Part shown: in pieces, positions 26,153-35,367 of the stretch
Layout of the letters: each line of letters opens with the position of its first letter
Position numbering within the stretch: position 1 is the first letter of the stretch
Assembly (NCBI RefSeq): GCF_001854125.1
Contig: NZ_CP017715.1
Coordinates: forward strand, 682,001-746,000
Direction of reading: 5' to 3'
Origin: Marinobacter salinus
GTDB taxonomy: Bacteria; Pseudomonadota; Gammaproteobacteria; Pseudomonadales; Oleiphilaceae
DNA: 64,000 nucleotides
Made by a program: the position numbers and the translations under genes
Notes under the pieces: model-generated
Seen by the model: the letters and a program-made list of their open reading frames with translations, nothing else
Databases searched by the model: none
What the model was told of the DNA's origin: nothing

Positions 26153-29100
26153 TCAGTTACTCCCGGCTTTCTTGGCCGCTTCCGCAGCGCGTTGGCGCTT
26201 ACGGACTTCTCTGGGATCGTTGTAGGCGCGGCCGGGTGTTACCGGGACGTCGACTCCTGGCTGCTCTTCAGGCTTGGCCTGATCCGAATCCATGCTGACC
26301 GGTTTTGCCGCCCTCTCGCTTTCGAGATGGGTGTCGGTTGCCGGTGCGGCGGCAGGTTTCGGTTCCGGAGTCTCGGCTTTGGGCTTTTCCTGTTCTGGTG
26401 CCTTTTGCTCCTGAGCCTCAGGTTGGGATGCTTTGGCCTCCGGCCTCGCCTCGTTTCCGGCGTTGGTTTCCACCTTTTCCGCTTCAGCCGTGGTTTCTGC
26501 AACCTTCTCGGCTGGCTGGGTAGTTTCCTGCTCCTGGTCCTTGGCAGGCTCGCTGGGGCGCTCTGCCTTGGCAGCCGGTTTCCGGTCGGCTTTGGCTTCC
26601 GCTTTGGCTTCGGGTTTCGCCGGCTTAGGCTTATTCTCTGATACTTCCGCAGTCGTCGCTTTGTCGACTTTGGCTTCTGCCTTCGCCTCCGCCTTTTCGG
26701 CACCCTTCGGCTCTGGCGATTCGTCCGCCTTGGGCGAGGCCTTGGGGCTCTCCGATTTTGCGGTCGGCTTGGCCTGCTTCGGCTCCTCCTGGGGGGGAGT
26801 TTCCTGCGGCGCCTTGGGCTGTTCCGGTTTTTCTGTTTTCGGAGCTACTGGGGCCTCTGACGTTTGTGGCTGCTTGCCATTTTGAGGCTTCTCAGGCGAA
26901 GCCTGTTTGCCACGGCTGTTCTGCTGCTCGTCTGCCGCCTTAACCTCTGGTGTGCCAGCGTCCAGCGGTTGCTCTGGCTGGGTATCTTTCTGGTGTATGT
27001 CGCTGCGCGCAGCCTTGCGGTCTGCCGGAGTGGAAGAGGGTGCTTCCGTCGGAGAGCCGTCCCGGCCACGCTGGCGGCGTGGCTTGCGGCGTTTTTCTTC
27101 AACCGCACCCGCGCCCGCACTCTTTTCACTGCTGGCTGGCTTTTTCGCAGTATCCTGCTGATCTTTCTGCTCGCGAACCTCTTTTTGTTCGCGCTGAGGT
27201 TTACTGCGACCTTGACCCCGACTGCGGCCCTGGCCACCCTTGCTGTCGCCACCTTTACTGTCACCGCCTTTGTTCTCGGCACTCTTATCGGTAGTCGGGC
27301 GGTTCTGGCTGCTGCGGTTCTGGTCGTCGGTACGGTTACGTCCGCGATTGTCGTCGCCGCGGCTCTGTTGGCTACCCCTGCGACGATCATTGCCACTCCG
27401 GTTGCCGGTGCCGGAACGCTGGTCATCACGCGCTACACGGGACTTGCGGCGGTCCTGGCGGTCTTGGGTGCGGCGGTCTTCACGCGCGGCTTTGCTTTTG
27501 TCTCGCGCTTCTGAAGGCTGCTCTTCATCACCGCCGAAAAAGTCGGAAATCTTCCGGCCCAGGCGTCGGAAGAGCCCTTCTTCCTGCTCGGATTCCTGAG
27601 CCGGTTTTGCCGCAGGTGTCGGGGCTGGTGCGCTCGGGCGAATTGCTTTTACGGCAGCCTGTTCGCGGGCAGGGCGCTCAGCCGTTGGTGTTTCAAGAAC
27701 TTCTTCTTCGCGTTCGCTGTATTCCTGGGCCACCTGATGGCTGGAAATGTGCTCCGGCGTGGTCTCGTCTTCGCGCATGCGCAGGATTTCGAAGTGCGGC
27801 GTCTCCATGTGCGGAACCGGGACCACAACAACGCTGACTTCCTGGCGAGCTTCAATATCGGCCAGCTGCTTGCGTTTTTCGTTTAGCAGGAAGGTGGCTA
27901 CTGATACCGGAACCACGGCACGGACCTCGCCAGTCTTGTCCTTTGAGGACTCCTCATAGATCAGGCGCATGATGCTCAGTGCCAGCGATTCGATACCCCG
28001 AATCGTACCCTGGCCCTCGCAACGGGGGCATACTTCACTGCGCGTTTCCCCAAGAGAGGGGCGCAGACGCTGGCGTGACATTTCCAGCAGTCCGAAACGG
28101 GAGATTTTGCCTACCTGAACCCTGGCGCGATCGATTTCCAGAGCTTCGCGCATTTTCTGCTCGACTTCGCGCTGGTGTTTGGCCGGGGTCATATCGATGA
28201 AGTCGATTACGATCAGGCCGCCCATGTCGCGCAGACGCAGTTGGCGCGCTATTTCTTCGGCTGCTTCCAGGTTGGTCTGAAGCGCTGTTTCTTCAATATC
28301 GTGACCTTTGGTGGCACGAGAAGAGTTGATGTCGATAGATACCAGGGCTTCGGTCGGGTCAATGACGATCGAGCCGCCCGACGGCAGCTTCACTTCCCGC
28401 TGGAATGCGGTCTCGATCTGGCCTTCAATCTGGTAGCGGCTGAACAGGGGGATTTCATCCCGGTACAGCTTGATCTTGTTCTCGAAGGTCGGCATTACGG
28501 CCCGCACAAAGTTCAGCACGTCCTCGTATACGCCGTTAGCGTCGATCAACACCTCGCCAATGTCCTGGCGGAGGTAATCCCGTACCGCCCGAATGATGAC
28601 GTTGCTTTCCTGGTGAATCAGAAACGGCGCTTTGCGTTCGCCGGCAGCCTGGGTAATGGCTTCCCAGAATTGCACCAGATAGTCGAGGTCCCACTGGAGC
28701 TCTTCCGTGGTGCGCCCGATGCCGGCGGTTCGTACGATGATGCCCATAGACTTGGGCACCTGGACGTCGTTCATGGCTTCTTTAAGCTGGGCTCGCTCAT
28801 CGCCCTCAATACGGCGTGAAATTCCGCCCGCCCGGGGGTTGTTGGGCATCAGCACCAAATAGCGCCCGGCAAGGGAGATAAACGTGGTCAAGGCTGCGCC
28901 CTTGTTGCCACGCTCTTCTTTATCGACCTGGATAATGACTTCCTGGCCTTCGGAGACCACATCCTTGATGTTGACCTTGCCGTCGATCTGGCCGGGTGAT
29001 TTCTTGAAGTATTCCTTTGAGATTTCCTTCAGGGGCAGGAAGCCGTGGCGCTCGGCACCGAAATCGACAAAAGCTGCCTCAAGGCTGGGCTCGACTCGAG

Positions 29101-29239
29101 TGATGCGGCCTTTGTAAATATTGGCTTTTTTCTGCTCGCGTGAGCTGGATTCGATATCAAGGTCGAACAGACGCTGGCCGTCGACCAAAGCGACGCGCAA
29201 CTCTTCAGGATGAGTTGCATTGATAAGCATTCTTTTCAT
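26153..29239 (-). CDS. rne: Ribonuclease E
   Basis: A 1028-residue endoribonuclease and degradosome scaffold. The N-terminal half is near-identical in layout to E. coli RNase E: S1 domain (about 35-120), 5'-sensor/RNase H-like region, then [12 protein letters not shown] and [11 protein letters not shown] with the catalytic Asp residues, and the Zn-link CPRCEGQG near residue 404. After about 520 the chain becomes disordered. [18 protein letters not shown] resembles the amphipathic membrane-targeting helix. Arg-rich RNA-binding stretches follow, then a long Ala/Pro/Lys/Glu region. The tail contains NDPR at residues 1007-1010, a motif reported in pseudomonad RNase E as the PNPase-binding site. 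A long leader precedes the gene, so autoregulation is expected. Confidence 0.97.
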   Translation of the reverse strand: MKRMLINATHPEELRVALVDGQRLFDLDIESSSREQKKANIYKGRITRVEPSLEAAFVDFGAERHGFLPLKEISKEYFKKSPGQIDGKVNIKDVVSEGQEVIIQVDKEERGNKGAALTTFISLAGRYLVLMPNNPRAGGISRRIEGDERAQLKEAMNDVQVPKSMGIIVRTAGIGRTTEELQWDLDYLVQFWEAITQAAGERKAPFLIHQESNVIIRAVRDYLRQDIGEVLIDANGVYEDVLNFVRAVMPTFENKIKLYRDEIPLFSRYQIEGQIETAFQREVKLPSGGSIVIDPTEALVSIDINSSRATKGHDIEETALQTNLEAAEEIARQLRLRDMGGLIVIDFIDMTPAKHQREVEQKMREALEIDRARVQVGKISRFGLLEMSRQRLRPSLGETRSEVCPRCEGQGTIRGIESLALSIMRLIYEESSKDKTGEVRAVVPVSVATFLLNEKRKQLADIEARQEVSVVVVPVPHMETPHFEILRMREDETTPEHISSHQVAQEYSEREEEVLETPTAERPAREQAAVKAIRPSAPAPTPAAKPAQESEQEEGLFRRLGRKISDFFGGDEEQPSEARDKSKAAREDRRTQDRQDRRKSRVARDDQRSGTGNRSGNDRRRGSQQSRGDDNRGRNRTDDQNRSSQNRPTTDKSAENKGGDSKGGDSKGGQGRSRGQGRSKPQREQKEVREQKDQQDTAKKPASSEKSAGAGAVEEKRRKPRRQRGRDGSPTEAPSSTPADRKAARSDIHQKDTQPEQPLDAGTPEVKAADEQQNSRGKQASPEKPQNGKQPQTSEAPVAPKTEKPEQPKAPQETPPQEEPKQAKPTAKSESPKASPKADESPEPKGAEKAEAKAEAKVDKATTAEVSENKPKPAKPEAKAEAKADRKPAAKAERPSEPAKDQEQETTQPAEKVAETTAEAEKVETNAGNEARPEAKASQPEAQEQKAPEQEKPKAETPEPKPAAAPATDTHLESERAAKPVSMDSDQAKPEEQPGVDVPVTPGRAYNDPREVRKRQRAAEAAKKAGSN

Positions 29240-29683
29240 GGAAAGAAAGAGTTCCTGTCGTTTAATTTTGACAGAAAACCTAGGAGGATCGCATCAGCGA
29301 AGCAGGATGTGCGTGCTGTGGGGCTCTTCTACATCAAGAGCAGGCCGACAGCCAGACGAATCAGACCCTTGGCGGGCGTGATTCTGTTGGTCTGAGACCA
29401 CCGACGGTCACGCTGCCTTCAGGCAGCAAGAGGTCGTGTAAGGTTCGTGTCTGTTGACGCATGTTATCCGTTTTCAGGTTCACTCAGGTGCCTGGGTCTC
29501 ACGTCGTATTCGTAAGCTGGACGGCCCGGCCCTGCGTGGCAATGATTCTTCGCGATGTCGCCCGTCGGTTTTCCGCACGGTTTTCTTCTTCTCCCGAAGG
29601 CAGGTTCACAGCCGTCATTGGTCTGTCCTGGCTTTCCGGGAGCACTTCCTGCGCCGATCCCGATAGTGATTGGGTATACGGCG
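29240..29683 (-). promoter_or_regulatory. Probable rne 5' leader (untranslated, structured)
   Basis: About 590 bp separate rne (start 29239) from rluC (start 29834) and hold no convincing gene. The part nearer rne contains several potential hairpins: GCTCTT/AAGAGC (29323-29341), TCAGACC/GGTCTGA (29361-29395) and GCTGCC-TTCA-GGCAGC (29413-29428). Enterobacterial rne mRNA has a roughly 360-nt structured leader through which RNase E controls its own mRNA. The position and length here fit that, but I cannot match the known rne5 element by eye. The left end of the range is certain, the right end is arbitrary. Confidence 0.45.
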
Positions 29684-29712
29684 TTCAAACTCTCGAATAG
29701 TGTCGGTATACT
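29684..29712 (+). promoter_or_regulatory. Candidate sigma-70 promoter for rluC
   Basis: TTCAAA (29684-29689), 17 bp, TATACT (29707-29712), about 120 bp upstream of the rluC ATG and pointing away from rne. Confidence 0.4.
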
Positions 29713-29833
29713 TCTGCCGCTCCGGCTTCTGACTCCAATCTGTCAGGCCGTAGACAAACGGCAGAGCACGCCGGAATATAACAGTATTCGGTTGGCCGTT
29801 CAATCCTGCACTTATTCGTTATTGAGGAATTCC

Positions 29834-30895
29834 ATGTCCCGCAAGTCCGCGCCCAGAAAACCCGCCGGAAATCGCCTGCGGAAAGCGGTCTCGCCTCCCG
29901 CTCAGAATGCCCGGCCCCGGGCGCAGACCAATGGGCCGAAAGAGGTTCGGCAGGGGGTGCAGTTGGTTGTCGTTGACGAAGATAACGAGGGGCAGAGGGT
30001 CGACAACTTTCTCCTTGCACAGCTTCGCGGTGTGCCGAGGAGTATCATCTACCGGGTGGTGCGAAAGGGGGAAGTTCGAGTCAATAAAGGTCGAGTGAAA
30101 CCTGATACCAGGCTCAGAGTGGGTGATCAGGTCCGCATTCCGCCCATCACGCGGAAAGAGAGGCCGGCTCAGGTAGCACCCGGGAGTCGCGTTCAAGGAG
30201 TCATGGAGGACGCAGTCCTGTTTGAGAATGACCAGATGCTGGTGGTCAACAAACCGTCCGGTATCGCTGTTCATGGTGGCAGTGGGCTCAGTTTCGGGCT
30301 TATTGAAGTGTTGCGCTCGGCGCGGCCCGATGCCCGCTTCCTGGAGCTGGTGCATCGGCTTGACCGGGATACGTCAGGGCTGGTGATGGTCGCCAAGAAG
30401 CGATCCGCACTGCGTTTTCTTCAGGAAGAACTGCGTCAGAAGCGAATTCGAAAGCATTATCATGCTCTGGTGTCCGGGCACTGGCCAGAGGCGGTTGGCC
30501 GGGTCGATGTGCCTCTCCTGCGCTATGAGATGCCTAATGGTGAGCGCCGGGTAAAGGTAGATGAGGCCGGCAAGGCCTCGCTGACTTTGTTTCGTTGTCT
30601 GAAGAACTATGAGGGCTACAGCCTCGTAGAGGCCTCACCCGTCACTGGCAGAACCCATCAGATTCGCGTTCACAGCGCCTGGGAAGGTCATCCGATTGCC
30701 GGCGATGACAAGTATATGGATGATGGGAGCCTTAAAGCCTTCCGTGCCATTGGTGGTCAGCGGCTCATGCTTCATGCCTGGGCTCTGGAGTTTGCGTTGC
30801 CGGTCACTGGCGAGTCCATGCGTCTGGAGGCGCCCTATGACGATGCATTTAATGACGTGCTTAAAAAGCTGGAAGCGCGCAACAGGAATCGATAG
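29834..30895 (+). CDS. rluC: 23S rRNA pseudouridine(955/2504/2580) synthase RluC
   Basis: A 353-residue RluA-family enzyme. After a basic 45-residue extension comes an S4-like RNA-binding domain (about 50-110; QRVDNFLLAQLRGVPRSIIYRVV, RVNKGRVKPDTRL). The synthase domain follows, with the catalytic Asp in VHRLDRDTSGL near residue 175 and GRTHQIRVH, given here in short form. It modifies three uridines in the large ribosomal subunit. The ATG at 29834 has a GAGGAA site; upstream codons in frame lack similarity. Its stop touches the next gene's ATG (TAGATG). Confidence 0.94.
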   Translation: MSRKSAPRKPAGNRLRKAVSPPAQNARPRAQTNGPKEVRQGVQLVVVDEDNEGQRVDNFLLAQLRGVPRSIIYRVVRKGEVRVNKGRVKPDTRLRVGDQVRIPPITRKERPAQVAPGSRVQGVMEDAVLFENDQMLVVNKPSGIAVHGGSGLSFGLIEVLRSARPDARFLELVHRLDRDTSGLVMVAKKRSALRFLQEELRQKRIRKHYHALVSGHWPEAVGRVDVPLLRYEMPNGERRVKVDEAGKASLTLFRCLKNYEGYSLVEASPVTGRTHQIRVHSAWEGHPIAGDDKYMDDGSLKAFRAIGGQRLMLHAWALEFALPVTGESMRLEAPYDDAFNDVLKKLEARNRNR

Positions 30896-31543
30896 ATGAA
30901 GGTTAAGGTTGTTATTTTTGATTGGGACGGGACCCTGGTGGATTCTGTCGAGCATATTGCTGAAAGCCTGCATCAGGCGGCGACGGAGCTGGGTTTTCCG
31001 GCACTTCAGCGTGAGGCCTACCGGGATATCATCGGGCTGGGAATGGTTGAGGCGCTCGAGAAGCTCTATCCGGGCATCAGTCGCGATGAAATGAGTACTA
31101 TTCGCGAGGGTTACGCACGGTATTTCTTTGCCAAAGTTACTACGCCCCAGAATGTGTTCGATGGGATGGCAGACGTTGTTGCCGATATCAGAGGTTCCGG
31201 GCGTGGGTGCTCTGTGGCTACGGGTAAGAGTCGACGGGGTTTGGAGGTCGCGCTGTCATCGAGTGGCCTGGGGGCGCATTTCGATACCACTCGTTGTGCA
31301 GATGAGACCCGCTCCAAGCCGGATCCGACAATGCTTGAGGAAATTGTCCGGTTCTACGGGATTGAGCCATCCGACGCCATTATGGTGGGGGATACGCGAT
31401 ATGACCTGGAAATGGCGCAGCGAATCGGAATGCCATCAATCGGCGTGGAGTGGGGGGTACATAAACGTGATGTGCTCGGAGATTACTCGCCTTTTGCCAT
31501 TGTCGACACTGTGCCGGACCTTCGCCGTGCTCTGGGTATTTGA
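30896..31543 (+). CDS. HAD-superfamily phosphatase, phosphoglycolate phosphatase-like
   Basis: A 215-residue HAD hydrolase with the nucleophile loop FDWDGTLVDS (motif I), the SVATGKSRRGL region (motif II), K in SKPDPTML (motif III) and MVGDTRYDLEMA (motif IV). A helical cap between residues 15 and 85 puts it in the Gph/PGP subgroup. It starts directly after the rluC stop and is probably co-transcribed with it. The equivalent Pseudomonas gene occupies the same place. The substrate is not determinable; phosphoglycolate or another small phosphate is plausible. Confidence 0.9.
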   Translation: MKVKVVIFDWDGTLVDSVEHIAESLHQAATELGFPALQREAYRDIIGLGMVEALEKLYPGISRDEMSTIREGYARYFFAKVTTPQNVFDGMADVVADIRGSGRGCSVATGKSRRGLEVALSSSGLGAHFDTTRCADETRSKPDPTMLEEIVRFYGIEPSDAIMVGDTRYDLEMAQRIGMPSIGVEWGVHKRDVLGDYSPFAIVDTVPDLRRALGI

Positions 31544-31582
31544 ATTGGGCAATTACATGATTACTGCTGACAGGACGTATGC

Positions 31583-32626
31583 ATGACTGACTGGGAATCT
31601 GAAAAACAACCCGACTGGAACGATAAGCCTGTGGAAAGTGAAGGTGTAGGCAAGCCGCGTGGCGGGCGTAAATCACCCAACCTTCCGCCGGAAACCGGTC
31701 GAGACTGGAAGTTGATCGAAAAGCTGGTGATGTCTCTTCAGTCAGAACAGCGGCGGAGCCGTCGCTGGGGGATCTTTTTTAAATTCCTGACGTTCGGGTA
31801 CCTGTTCCTGCTGCTGTTTATGTTCAAATTCCCGTTTGGAGACACAGTTGGTTCGGCTGGTGGCGAGCATACGGCACTGATCGAGATAAATGGTCCGATT
31901 GCTGCTGATGAACTGGCAAGCGCAGATAATATTGTCGGTTCCCTGAGGTCTGCGTTTGAGGAGGTCAGCGCAAAGGCGGTGTTGTTGAGGATCAACACCC
32001 CCGGTGGCAGTCCCGTTCAGTCAGGGTATATCTATGATGAAATAGGACGCCTTCGGGAGAAGTATCCCGAGAAGAAGGTCTACGCGGTCATCTCGGATAT
32101 CGGGGCTTCCGGTGCCTATTATATTGCCTCCGCTGCAGATGAAATCTATGCCAACAGGGCGAGCCTGGTTGGCTCCATTGGCGTTGTAGCCGGTGGTTTC
32201 GGGTTCACTGGTATCATGGATAAAGTCGGGGTTGAGCGTCGCCTTTATACCTCAGGGGAAAACAAGGCGTTTCTCGACCCGTTTTCTCCCGAGCAGGCCG
32301 AAGAGGTGGCCTTTTGGCAGGGCGTGCTGGAGAACACTCACAGTCAGTTTATTTCCGCAGTAAAGGAAGGGCGCGGAGAGCGGCTCGCGGACGATGAAAG
32401 GCTTTTCAGTGGCTTGGTCTGGAGCGGCGAGCAGGCGTTGGAGCTCGGTCTGATTGATGGGCTTGGCAGTGCTTCCCATGTTGCTCGCCAGATAATTGGC
32501 CAGGAAGACCTGGTTGATTACAGTCGTCACAAGTCGCCGCTCCAGGATATTGTCGACCAGCTGGGGGTCGCTTTTGGTGAAGGCTTTGCGGGCCAGGTGC
32601 TGGAGTCCAGGTTGGAGCTCCGGTAA
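31583..32626 (+). CDS. sppA: Signal peptide peptidase SppA (S49 family)
   Basis: A 347-residue single-domain S49 peptidase, the 36-kDa type rather than the 67-kDa E. coli type. A cytosolic N-terminal tail (1-65) precedes one transmembrane helix (about 67-87, FLTFGYLFLLLFMFKFPFG). The periplasmic peptidase domain has INTPGGSP, the nucleophile Ser in IGASGAYYIAS, and a candidate catalytic Lys in GENKAFLDPF. It degrades signal-peptide remnants in the membrane. ATG 31583 has an AGGA site. It is third in the rluC operon and converges on maf. Confidence 0.93.
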   Translation: MTDWESEKQPDWNDKPVESEGVGKPRGGRKSPNLPPETGRDWKLIEKLVMSLQSEQRRSRRWGIFFKFLTFGYLFLLLFMFKFPFGDTVGSAGGEHTALIEINGPIAADELASADNIVGSLRSAFEEVSAKAVLLRINTPGGSPVQSGYIYDEIGRLREKYPEKKVYAVISDIGASGAYYIASAADEIYANRASLVGSIGVVAGGFGFTGIMDKVGVERRLYTSGENKAFLDPFSPEQAEEVAFWQGVLENTHSQFISAVKEGRGERLADDERLFSGLVWSGEQALELGLIDGLGSASHVARQIIGQEDLVDYSRHKSPLQDIVDQLGVAFGEGFAGQVLESRLELR

Positions 32627-32643
32627 CCAGGATTATTGGGCGT

Positions 32644-33240
32644 TCAGGGCTCAAGCAGCGGATTTCTGCCCCAGTTTCTGAACATGTCGTTCAGTGCGAT
32701 CAGGGGGAGACCGATCAGGCTGTTCGGGTCGCGGCCTTCCAGTCGGCTGAACAGGGTTATTCCCAGTCCTTCCATCCGAAAGCTGCCGGCGCAGTCATAG
32801 GGGCGCTCCTTGTGAAGGTAGGCCTCTATCTCGGCGAGCGTTAGCGTTCTGAAATGGACTGAAAATGGCTCGCAGTGGTTCTGTATTCTGCCGGAGCAGG
32901 AGTCCAGCACGGTCAGGCCGGTCAGAAACAGGACCCGGTGGCCGCTGCTTCTTCTCAGTTGATTGACTGCCTGTTCATGATTCTCCGGTTTGTTCAGAAG
33001 TGAACCATCAGGAAGGCAGGCCACCTGGTCCGACCCGATGATCCAGTGTTCCCGATATCGGTCCTTCAGGCTCAGGGCCTTGCTTTGTGCCAGTCTTGTG
33101 GCCAGCTGGTCAGCGGTTTCGCCGGGGGTGGGAGTTTCATCGATATTAGGGCTGACAGAGCTGAAGGGCATCCCCAGTCTTTCCAGAAGCTCCCGACGGT
33201 ATGGGGAGGATGAGGCCAGTACGAGGGGGGGAGCTGTCAT
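32644..33240 (-). CDS. Maf family nucleotide pyrophosphatase (YceF type)
   Basis: A 198-residue Maf-like protein. It begins PLVLASSSPYRRELLERLGMPF, the Maf signature with the phosphate-binding SSSPxR loop. It continues with IDETPTPGE, WIIGSDQVACLPDG containing the catalytic Asp, and a Gln/Lys-poor C-terminus ending LNDMFRNWG. The location beside yceD-rpmF and the motif pattern fit the YceF branch, which hydrolyses 7-methyl-GTP, rather than the dTTP-specific YhdE branch. It is on the minus strand between convergent sppA and divergent yceD. Confidence 0.92.
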   Translation of the reverse strand: MTAPPLVLASSSPYRRELLERLGMPFSSVSPNIDETPTPGETADQLATRLAQSKALSLKDRYREHWIIGSDQVACLPDGSLLNKPENHEQAVNQLRRSSGHRVLFLTGLTVLDSCSGRIQNHCEPFSVHFRTLTLAEIEAYLHKERPYDCAGSFRMEGLGITLFSRLEGRDPNSLIGLPLIALNDMFRNWGRNPLLEP

Positions 33241-33275
33241 GGATGGTTTCCTTTTGGGTGTTGTCGGTATCAGGC

Positions 33276-33301
33276 ACGTGTATTTATCGTAGAATACACG
33301 T
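33276..33301. repeat. 9-bp perfect inverted repeat between maf and yceD
   Basis: ACGTGTATT (33276-33284) and AATACACGT (33293-33301) flank an 8-bp spacer. The site is 36 bp upstream of maf and 40 bp upstream of the yceD -35. It could be an operator or a cruciform; there is no T-run for termination. Confidence 0.5.
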
Positions 33302-33340
33302 ACTCGAGTCGGAAGCTTTGTTCAAAAGACAACGAAGTCT

Positions 33341-33369
33341 TTGACAGTAGAGAGGTGGGCCCCTAAAAT
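33341..33369 (+). promoter_or_regulatory. Strong sigma-70 promoter of the yceD-rpmF-plsX operon
   Basis: Consensus TTGACA (33341-33346), a 17-bp spacer and TAAAAT (33364-33369). The expected start site near 33376 is only a few bases ahead of the yceD ATG at 33379. Confidence 0.75.
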
Positions 33370-33378
33370 TGCGCGCCT

Positions 33379-33933
33379 ATGTCAAATGCGTCACACGCCG
33401 GGTTACCTAAAACTGTCGATCCTTACCGGTTGGCAGAGCAGAACAGCACGCTTGAGGGAGTGATTCCTCTGGGCAAGTTGTCTCGTTTCCGGGAAGCGGT
33501 TCTGGGAATTGATGAGGGCGCTGAGTGTAGCGTCAAGTTGTCCTTTTACATGGATGGCGAGCGCCGACGTATTGTCTCGGGTGAACTGGAGGCGCCAGTG
33601 AGCCTGGAATGCCAGCGGTGTTTGGGTGCCATGCGGACGACACTTGTGTCCCGGTTCACTCTGGGGCTGGTGACCAGCGATGAGCAGGCGCAGCAGTTGC
33701 CGAAAGAGCTTGAGCCGTTCCTGACAGACGATTTCAGTGCAGATCTCTGGTCAATGGTTGAGGACGAGTTATTGCTGGTTCTGCCTCCATTTCCGACTCA
33801 CGATCGGAATGAGTGTCCGGCCCGAGAAGATCTGGAAGCATACGAGCCCGATGGTTCCCGAGTTGAACCAGACGAGCCAAAGAAAGAGAATCCCTTCAGC
33901 GTGCTGGCGGATCTCAAGAAGACAAAACATTAG
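33379..33933 (+). CDS. yceD: YceD family protein (23S rRNA accumulation protein, DUF177)
   Basis: A 184-residue DUF177 protein. Similarity to E. coli YceD covers the full length: LPKTVDPYRLA at the N-terminus, the zinc-type LECQRC motif near residue 75, and the acidic middle. The C-terminal KKENPFSVLADLKKTK is conserved in all members. E. coli YceD is linked to 23S rRNA accumulation and is always found next to rpmF. The first recognisable match begins about nine residues after the ATG, so the start is probably right even though it nearly coincides with the predicted transcription start. Confidence 0.9.
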   Translation: MSNASHAGLPKTVDPYRLAEQNSTLEGVIPLGKLSRFREAVLGIDEGAECSVKLSFYMDGERRRIVSGELEAPVSLECQRCLGAMRTTLVSRFTLGLVTSDEQAQQLPKELEPFLTDDFSADLWSMVEDELLLVLPPFPTHDRNECPAREDLEAYEPDGSRVEPDEPKKENPFSVLADLKKTKH

Positions 33934-34030
33934 CCGGGCGCGGTATCCTTTCGGAAGCCAGCGCGATTTTACGAACACACGTTACTTTTGAAGTCATTCA
34001 AGTTTACGTTAACAAGTCAGGAGCATAATC

Positions 34031-34210
34031 ATGGCTGTACAGAAAAACCGTAAGACCCGTTCCAAGCGTGGCATGCGCCGCTCACACGATGCTCTGAGCA
34101 CTGCCGCTTTGAGCACCGATGCAACGACAGGTGAAGTTCATCTTCGTCACCACGTTTCGCCGGACGGCTTCTACCGTGGCAAGCAGGTAATTGAAGCGCG
34201 CGACGAGTAA
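34031..34210 (+). CDS. rpmF: 50S ribosomal protein bL32
   Basis: A 59-residue basic protein beginning [20 protein letters not shown], the invariant L32 N-terminus. It ends with [21 protein letters not shown]. The ATG follows CAGGAGC. It lies in the conserved yceD-rpmF-plsX order, between yceD (97-bp gap) and plsX (43-bp gap). Confidence 0.97.
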   Translation: MAVQKNRKTRSKRGMRRSHDALSTAALSTDATTGEVHLRHHVSPDGFYRGKQVIEARDE

Positions 34211-34253
34211 TTTTGGTGCTACCAGGCGCCACCCAGTGTCAGATGGAGAAACG

Positions 34254-35255
34254 GTGAAAGAAGTCACCATCGCGATAGACGCCATGAGCGGTGATCGCGG
34301 GCCTTCTGTTGTGGTGCCTGCGGCATTGGATGCAGTGCGTGAAAATGAAGCCTTGAGCATTGTTCTGGTGGGAATCCGGAGCGAGCTTGAGGCTTTTTTG
34401 CGTGATGGTCATGCCAGAATTCGTGTGGTTGAAGCGGCAGATGTTGTGCGCATGAATGAGCGACCATCTCATGCCCTTCGCCACAAGAAAAACTCCTCTA
34501 TGGCAGTTGCCCTTGGTCTGGTTCGTGACGGCGAGGCCCAGGGATGTGTCAGCGCTGGCAATACGGGGGCGCTGATGGCGTTTGGCCGCAGCATCATACG
34601 GATGTATCCGGGCATTGAACGGCCGGCCATTTCAAAACTGATTCCCTCACTCCGTGGCCGCTGCCATGTCCTGGATCTCGGGGCGAATGTCGACTCCACC
34701 GCGGAAAATCTTTACCAGTATGCCCTGATGGGCTCGCTGATGGCGTCGGCTGTCTCCCGCCAGCCAGAACCCCGTGTTGCTCTTCTGAATGTGGGCGAGG
34801 AAGAGATCAAGGGCAATGAGCAGGTGCGCCTTGCCTCCCATATGCTTGCTCAGTGTGACACCATAAATTACATCGGTTACGTGGAAGGCAGCGATCTTTT
34901 TCGTGATGTGGCTGATGTAGTTGTCTGCGATGGTTTTGTTGGAAACATCGCACTGAAGACGGGCGAAGGCGTGGCCGGTCTGCTGATAGAGTTGATGGAA
35001 CAGGCATTTACGCGCAACCTGTACGGCCGCCTCGTCGGTATGCTCGCGCGGCCAATTGTCGGCCGTCTCTTGCGGTTGATGGATCCTTCCCGCCACAACG
35101 GTGCCAGCCTGCTGGGGCTGCAGGGTGTCGTGATCAAGAGTCACGGTAACGCAAATGAACGAGCCATGCTTGCGGCCATTCGTCAATCGGTGCGGGAAGT
35201 CGAGCTTGAGGTTCCGCGCCGAATCAATGAGCGCCTTGACGACCTCATGCTTTAA
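34254..35255 (+). CDS. plsX: Phosphate acyltransferase PlsX
   Basis: A 333-residue enzyme that converts acyl-ACP to acyl-phosphate for phospholipid synthesis. The family signature TIAIDAMSGDRGP sits at the N-terminus. HALRHKKNSSMAVAL, SAGNTGALMAFG, DLGANVDST, LLNVGEEEIKGN, DVVVCDGFVGNIALK and GASLLGLQGVVIKSHG follow. I take GTG 34254 with GGAGA 5 bp upstream. An in-frame extension back into rpmF is open but carries no family sequence. A terminator begins inside the stop codon, so the operon probably ends here. Confidence 0.95.
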   Translation: MKEVTIAIDAMSGDRGPSVVVPAALDAVRENEALSIVLVGIRSELEAFLRDGHARIRVVEAADVVRMNERPSHALRHKKNSSMAVALGLVRDGEAQGCVSAGNTGALMAFGRSIIRMYPGIERPAISKLIPSLRGRCHVLDLGANVDSTAENLYQYALMGSLMASAVSRQPEPRVALLNVGEEEIKGNEQVRLASHMLAQCDTINYIGYVEGSDLFRDVADVVVCDGFVGNIALKTGEGVAGLLIELMEQAFTRNLYGRLVGMLARPIVGRLLRLMDPSRHNGASLLGLQGVVIKSHGNANERAMLAAIRQSVREVELEVPRRINERLDDLML

Positions 35256-35286
35256 GGGCCTGAGACTAAAGTCTGTCCCTTTTTTG
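35254..35286 (+). terminator. Intrinsic terminator after plsX
   Basis: AAGGG...AGAC-TAAA-GTCT...CCCTT followed by a T-run (to 35285) forms a two-part stem. The 5' arm starts in the plsX stop codon. Confidence 0.75.
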
Positions 35287-35304
35287 TCATGTATTCGCGG
35301 ATAA

Positions 35305-35333
35305 TTGGCATAACTTGTACTATTGGCTAATCT
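35305..35333 (+). promoter_or_regulatory. Candidate sigma-70 promoter for fabD
   Basis: TTGGCA (35305-35310), 17 bp, TAATCT (35328-35333), predicting a start near 35340. It lies directly behind the plsX terminator, which supports an independent fabD transcript and the ATG at 35368 as the fabD start. Confidence 0.55.
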
Positions 35334-35367
35334 CCGGAACCCCTTCAATGACGATAAGATTCGCACT

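Noticed and set aside
26239..26900. Repetitive DNA suggestive of a tandem repeat array
   Set aside because: It is the low-complexity coding part of rne (AEAK-like stretches), without a fixed repeat unit at the DNA level.
26192..27599. Several hydrophobic or Arg-rich frames opposite the RNase E C-terminal half
   Set aside because: They arise from the low-complexity Ala/Pro/Lys/Glu coding of rne read in other frames, and none has a ribosome-binding site or known domain.
29454..29833. Short frames in the rne-rluC gap and an N-terminal extension of rluC
   Set aside because: No similarity to RluC before the ATG at 29834, where a good ribosome-binding site lies. The other frames are short and overlap a promoter candidate.
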